Source: Streptomyces himalayensis subsp. himalayensis
GTDB taxonomy: Bacteria > Actinomycetota > Actinomycetes > Streptomycetales > Streptomycetaceae
DNA: 64,000 nucleotides
NCBI RefSeq assembly: GCF_013778455.1
Contig: NZ_JACEHE010000016.1
Span: forward strand, 172,884 to 236,883
Reading direction: 5' to 3'
In this document: positions 60,624 to 64,000 of the stretch, in pieces
Position numbering within the stretch: position 1 is the first letter of the stretch
How the letters are laid out: each line of letters opens with the position of its first letter
Notes under the pieces: generated by a model
Told to the model about the DNA's origin: nothing
The model's database searches: none
Seen by the model: the letters and a program-made list of their open reading frames with translations, nothing else
Made by a program: the position numbers and the translations under genes

Positions 60624-60964
60624 CGGCTGAACCCACGAGGCCGGTCCTCTAGGGACTCATGCTGCGGGTCGTCATCGAACGGCCGATGTCGTACGGAGGT
60701 CATGTACGGCATCGGTCGTGAGACTCGCGAGGTTGGCCGACGCACGGCGGCACGGGCTGCGGGCACGGGCTGCGGGCACGGGCTGCGGGCACGGGCTGCG
60801 GGCACGGGCTGCGGGCACGGGCTGCGGGCACGGCGGCGGGATCCGTTGGCGCTTGGCGCGCCGGAGCTGTAGGAACGGTCGGCGCGGCTTCGACTGCCGC
60901 CCGCGCAGCGGGAGTTGGCCCGCGGCGGCAGTTCCGGCGGCCGGGCCTTGGCTAATCTGCACGG
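60624..60964. repeat. gene-free gap with a 13-bp tandem repeat
   Basis: The 341-bp gap has no convincing gene. Six perfect units of CACGGGCTGCGGG start at 60751, 60764, 60777, 60790, 60803 and 60816, flanked by partial copies (CACGGCGG at 60742 and 60829). The array lies upstream of the large regulator gene and within its likely promoter region. Confidence 0.9.
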
Positions 60965-63900
60965 GTGACCACCGACCTGACCCTACTGCCGCGTGTCGCC
61001 TATCGCGGACAGGAGATAACCGCGCCCCGGCTCCGCGGTCTCCTCGCGCTGCTCGCGGGCGACTTGCGTACGGGCTGCAGCACCGAGCGGCTTGTGGAAG
61101 GGCTGTGGCTGCCGGATGAGTTGCCGGAGCGGCCGGGAAAGGCGGTGCAGGTCCTCGTGTCCAGGGCGCGGGCGCAGCTGGGCGCCGACGTCCTCGTCAG
61201 CACGCCGACCGGATACCGGCTCGCCCTCGCCGATGACCAGGTCGACAGCTCCGCCCTGCTGCTGCACGCCGCCGCGAGCGCGGACCGGGCCAGGGCGGGG
61301 GACCACGCGGGATCGCTGGCCGCGGCCGAGGCCGGGCTCGCGCTGTGGGAGGGCACCCCTGACGAGGCGTACGACAGCGACGACCCCGTAGCCGCGTTGC
61401 GCACCGAGCGCGCCCCCGTCCGCGGCACGCTCATACGCGCGCGGGCGCTCGCGCTCGCCCGCCTCGGACGACACGCGGAGGCGGCCGGGCCGCTGGCCGT
61501 GGCCGCCTCGGAGCATCCGCGCGACGAGGAAGTGCTCGCCGAGCTGCTGCGCGGCGAGGCGGCGACGGCGGGACCGTCCGCCGCGCTGATGCGGTACGAG
61601 GCGTACCGCCGTGAGCTCCGCGACGAGCTCGGCACGGATCCGGGCGCCGGGCTCAAGGCCGTACAGCGGGACCTGCTGAGCGGCGAGTCGCCCGTGGTCC
61701 GGCACGGCGTGCCGCACGAGCCGAACCCGCTCCTCGGCCGGGACGAGGACATCGCGGCGGTGCAGCGGCTGCTGCACGCCTCCCGCGCCGTCACGGTCGT
61801 CGGCCCCGGCGGCCTCGGCAAGACCCGGCTCGCGCACGCCGTCAGCCGCCGGGCCGAGCAGCGCGTGGTGCATTTCGTGCCGCTCGCCGGCGTCACCGCG
61901 GACGAGGACGTGGCCGCGGAGGTGGCCTCCGCGCTCGGCGCGGGCGAGGGACGGCCCGGCGCCGTGAGCGGCCAACCCTCGGCCGACCCGGTGTCCGGCA
62001 TCCTCGGCGTGCTCGGCTCCGTGCCCGCGCTGCTGGTCCTCGACAACTGCGAGCAGGTCATCCGTGGCGCCGCCGACCTCGTACAGGCCCTGGTCTCGTC
62101 CTCGAAGGACCTGCGGGTGCTCGCCACCAGCCGGGCCCCGCTGGGCCTCACATCGGAGGCGGTGTACGCGCTGCCGGAGCTCGGTCTCGACACCTCCATC
62201 GAGCTGTTCACACAGCGGGCCCGGGCTGCCAGGTCCGGCGTGGAGCTGCCGCCGGACGCGATGGCCGAGCTGTGCCGCCACCTCGACGGACTGCCGCTCG
62301 CCGTGGAACTGGCCGCGGCGCGGGTGCGGGTCCTTTCGGTGCAGGAGATCGCCCGCCGCCTCGGCGACCGGTTCGCGCTGCTGCGCGGCGGGGCCCGGGA
62401 CGTGCCGGAGCGCCACCGCACGCTGCACGCGGTCGTGGACTGGAGCTGGAACCTGCTCGCGGAGGACGCCAGGGCCGCGCTGCGCACGCTGTCCGTCTTC
62501 CCCGGCGGCTTCTCGAGCGAGGCGGCGGAGCAGGTGCTGGGCGAGGACGCGCTGTCTCTGCTGGAGCAGTTGGCCGATCAGTCGCTGCTCACCGTCGCCG
62601 ACACCCCGGCCGGAGTGCGGTTCAGGATGCTGGAGACCGTACGGGAGTTCAGCGCGGCCCGGCGCGCGGAGGCGGGCGAGGACGAGGAGGCCGTGGACCG
62701 GTTCCTCGCCTGGGCGCGGGACTTCGGGGCCGCGAACCACGACTGGTTCTTCGGCTCCGGACCGCTGTCCGCCTGGGAGCGGATCAGGGCCGAACAGGAC
62801 AACCTCGTGCTGGCCCTGCGGCACGCCCTGGCCCGTACGGACGGCCCCACCATCGCCGCCCTCACCGCGGTCCTCGCCGCCCTGTGGTCCACCGGCTCCA
62901 ACTACCCCCGCCTCACCGCCCTCGCCGCGGACACCGGCCCGCCGCTGTCGCACTACCACCCCGAGCCCGAATACGTCGAAGTCGCCCGCGCCGCCGCCGT
63001 GATGTGCACGGCGACCCTGTTCATGGGCTACGGCCCGCACGCCGTACGCCAGCTCGTCACCCTCCGGCGGCTGCCCCCGGCCCCGCCGGACACGCTGCTG
63101 CGCGCCATCGCGGTGGTGCTGAGCGCAGTCCCCGAGATGCAGCCTCCCGACTACGACGTGCTGCAGAAGCTCTGCGACAGCGAGCAGCCGCTGCTCGCCG
63201 GCATCGCCGAGTGCGTCGCCACCTACGTCTGGGAGTACGAGCACGACATCGACCGCGCGCTCGTCTCGGCTCGCCGGATCATCGCCTCACTGGCGCCGGT
63301 CGACAACCCGTTCCTGCAGGTCATGGGCCACGCCCGGCTGGGAGAGCTGTGCTTGAAGACGGAGCGGGGCGAGGCCGCGTACGAGCACCTCAAGGCGGCG
63401 CTCGAGGCGCTGCCGCGGCTCGGTGACGAGCACGACTCCATCGGCGTCCGCGGTGGCCTCGTCCTCGCCTGCCTGCAGCGCGGCGACCCCGACGAGGCCG
63501 AGTACTGGCTGCGGCAGGCGGAGGGCGACAACACCGCGCAGCAGGACGACTTCCACAGCCCCGGCCTCGGTGCGCGCGCCGAGATCGCGCTCGCCCGCGG
63601 ACTGACGGAGGTCGGTCTCGGCTTGTGGCGCAGCGCCGTGGAGCGGATGCCCGAGGCCGGCTCGATGCACAGTGGCGATCCCTTCCTCGACCGATGGGTA
63701 CTGCAGCTCCAGTCGGCGGCGGTGACGGCGCACGCGCACGCAGGCCGTCTCGAGCTGGTCGCGGAGCCGGTCGACCGGCTGCGGCAGGGGCTGCGGACCC
63801 TGCTCGCCGGTCCGTCCCGCTCGCCCATGGAGCTCCCTGTGATCGGGACGGTGCTGCACGCCCTTGGCATGGCGGGGCTCGTGCTCGCCTCCGGCGACGC

Positions 63901-64000
63901 CGGTGCCGTACGGATGATCGCGCTGGCCGAACGGCTGCGGGTACTGCGCGATTACCAGCCGACGATGTCGGCGGACCGCGCCCGGAAGGCGGCCGAGGAC
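60965..64000 (+). CDS. BTAD/NB-ARC (AfsR/SARP-like) transcriptional regulator, 3' truncated by the window
   Basis: At least 1012 residues. Residues about 1-75 form a winged-helix domain (RLRGLLALLAGDLRTGCSTERLVEGLWL and GKAVQVLVSRARAQLGADVLVSTPTGYRL), 80-235 a BTAD domain (ALMRYEAYRRELRDELGTDPGAGLKAVQRDLL), and 255-560 an NB-ARC ATPase with Walker A GPGGLGKTRLA, Walker B PALLVLDNCEQV and LDGLPLAVELAAARV. The rest is TPR-like. GTG 60965 was chosen as the conserved domain starts right after it. The frame is open to the window end. It is a candidate regulator of secondary metabolism or development; its target is unknown. Confidence 0.9.
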   Translation, partial: MTTDLTLLPRVAYRGQEITAPRLRGLLALLAGDLRTGCSTERLVEGLWLPDELPERPGKAVQVLVSRARAQLGADVLVSTPTGYRLALADDQVDSSALLLHAAASADRARAGDHAGSLAAAEAGLALWEGTPDEAYDSDDPVAALRTERAPVRGTLIRARALALARLGRHAEAAGPLAVAASEHPRDEEVLAELLRGEAATAGPSAALMRYEAYRRELRDELGTDPGAGLKAVQRDLLSGESPVVRHGVPHEPNPLLGRDEDIAAVQRLLHASRAVTVVGPGGLGKTRLAHAVSRRAEQRVVHFVPLAGVTADEDVAAEVASALGAGEGRPGAVSGQPSADPVSGILGVLGSVPALLVLDNCEQVIRGAADLVQALVSSSKDLRVLATSRAPLGLTSEAVYALPELGLDTSIELFTQRARAARSGVELPPDAMAELCRHLDGLPLAVELAAARVRVLSVQEIARRLGDRFALLRGGARDVPERHRTLHAVVDWSWNLLAEDARAALRTLSVFPGGFSSEAAEQVLGEDALSLLEQLADQSLLTVADTPAGVRFRMLETVREFSAARRAEAGEDEEAVDRFLAWARDFGAANHDWFFGSGPLSAWERIRAEQDNLVLALRHALARTDGPTIAALTAVLAALWSTGSNYPRLTALAADTGPPLSHYHPEPEYVEVARAAAVMCTATLFMGYGPHAVRQLVTLRRLPPAPPDTLLRAIAVVLSAVPEMQPPDYDVLQKLCDSEQPLLAGIAECVATYVWEYEHDIDRALVSARRIIASLAPVDNPFLQVMGHARLGELCLKTERGEAAYEHLKAALEALPRLGDEHDSIGVRGGLVLACLQRGDPDEAEYWLRQAEGDNTAQQDDFHSPGLGARAEIALARGLTEVGLGLWRSAVERMPEAGSMHSGDPFLDRWVLQLQSAAVTAHAHAGRLELVAEPVDRLRQGLRTLLAGPSRSPMELPVIGTVLHALGMAGLVLASGDAGAVRMIALAERLRVLRDYQPTMSADRARKAAED

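Noticed and set aside
60672..60962. A 96-codon minus-strand open frame in the repeat-rich gap
   Set aside because: It is a translation of the 13-bp repeat (Ala-Arg-Ser-Pro runs) without homology signs.
60983..63244. A 753-codon open frame on the minus strand
   Set aside because: Antisense to the BTAD/NB-ARC regulator; Gly/Arg/Val-rich with no recognisable domain, while the plus strand shows Walker A, Walker B and BTAD motifs.

Overview
The window is very GC-rich DNA (about 70% or more, strong third-position GC) with GTG and TTG starts, mycothiol chemistry, SigE-type ECF-like factors, a BTAD/NB-ARC regulator and a TTA-containing secreted protease. All of this points to a Streptomyces chromosome, probably the conserved core. 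From memory, not checked, the order msrA - metB - ilvA - greA - mca - pckA resembles the core arrangement of S. coelicolor. I saw no tRNA, rRNA, insertion sequence, CRISPR array or replication origin.

Layout. 1-2190: two overlapping ABC exporter half-transporters, the first truncated by the window edge. 2303-7978 (minus): a small two-gene toxin-antitoxin-like pair, msrA, and an M48 membrane peptidase coupled to one of two paralogous membrane-anchored helical proteins. 8140-17470: metB, a SigE-like factor with a small membrane partner, a MarR regulator, ilvA, a DrrAB-type exporter behind a palindrome-bearing promoter, greA, a DUF4307 protein, mca and a small membrane protein. 17603-26222: a 1073-residue STAND/TPR protein, a Phd/VapC module under a 45-bp perfect inverted repeat, a DUF255 thioredoxin-fold protein, a Mut7-C protein, a TetR regulator and a hemolysin III homologue. 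26462-34631: pckA, a secreted beta-propeller/Ig-like protein, a degenerate solute-binding gene, a small conserved protein, an aminotransferase, a leaderless membrane protein and an AlkB-type dioxygenase.

34711-42037 looks like a D-amino-acid / N-acyl-D-amino-acid catabolic locus. It has a D-aminoacylase and a fold-III PLP deaminase on the minus strand. Divergent from them, across a shared palindromic operator, are a PfkB kinase, an IclR regulator, a RidA imine hydrolase and a GntP/DsdX-like permease. After it come an acidic repeat protein, a secreted M14 carboxypeptidase with TTA as codon 5 (bldA-dependent in principle), an Nramp transporter and a SigE-type sigma / membrane-partner pair.

48390-60623 is a complete-looking tad (Flp pilus) locus of a Gram-positive: a Zn-ribbon protein, CpaB, TadZ, two TadE-like pseudopilins, TadA, TadB, TadC, a histidine kinase, a LuxR-type response regulator, a Flp pilin, a TadG-like protein, a lipoprotein and an OmpA-domain protein. 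No prepilin peptidase is in the window. The window ends inside a large BTAD/NB-ARC regulator.

The most unusual structural theme is short tandem repeats at gene junctions. At ilvA, drrB, the second tadE and the tad histidine kinase, the first repeat unit contains the gene's own stop codon. Because the periods (14, 16, 25, 19 bp) are not multiples of three, the copies put further TGA triplets in other frames. Upstream of tadC a 14-bp unit carrying a Shine-Dalgarno-like core is repeated six times.
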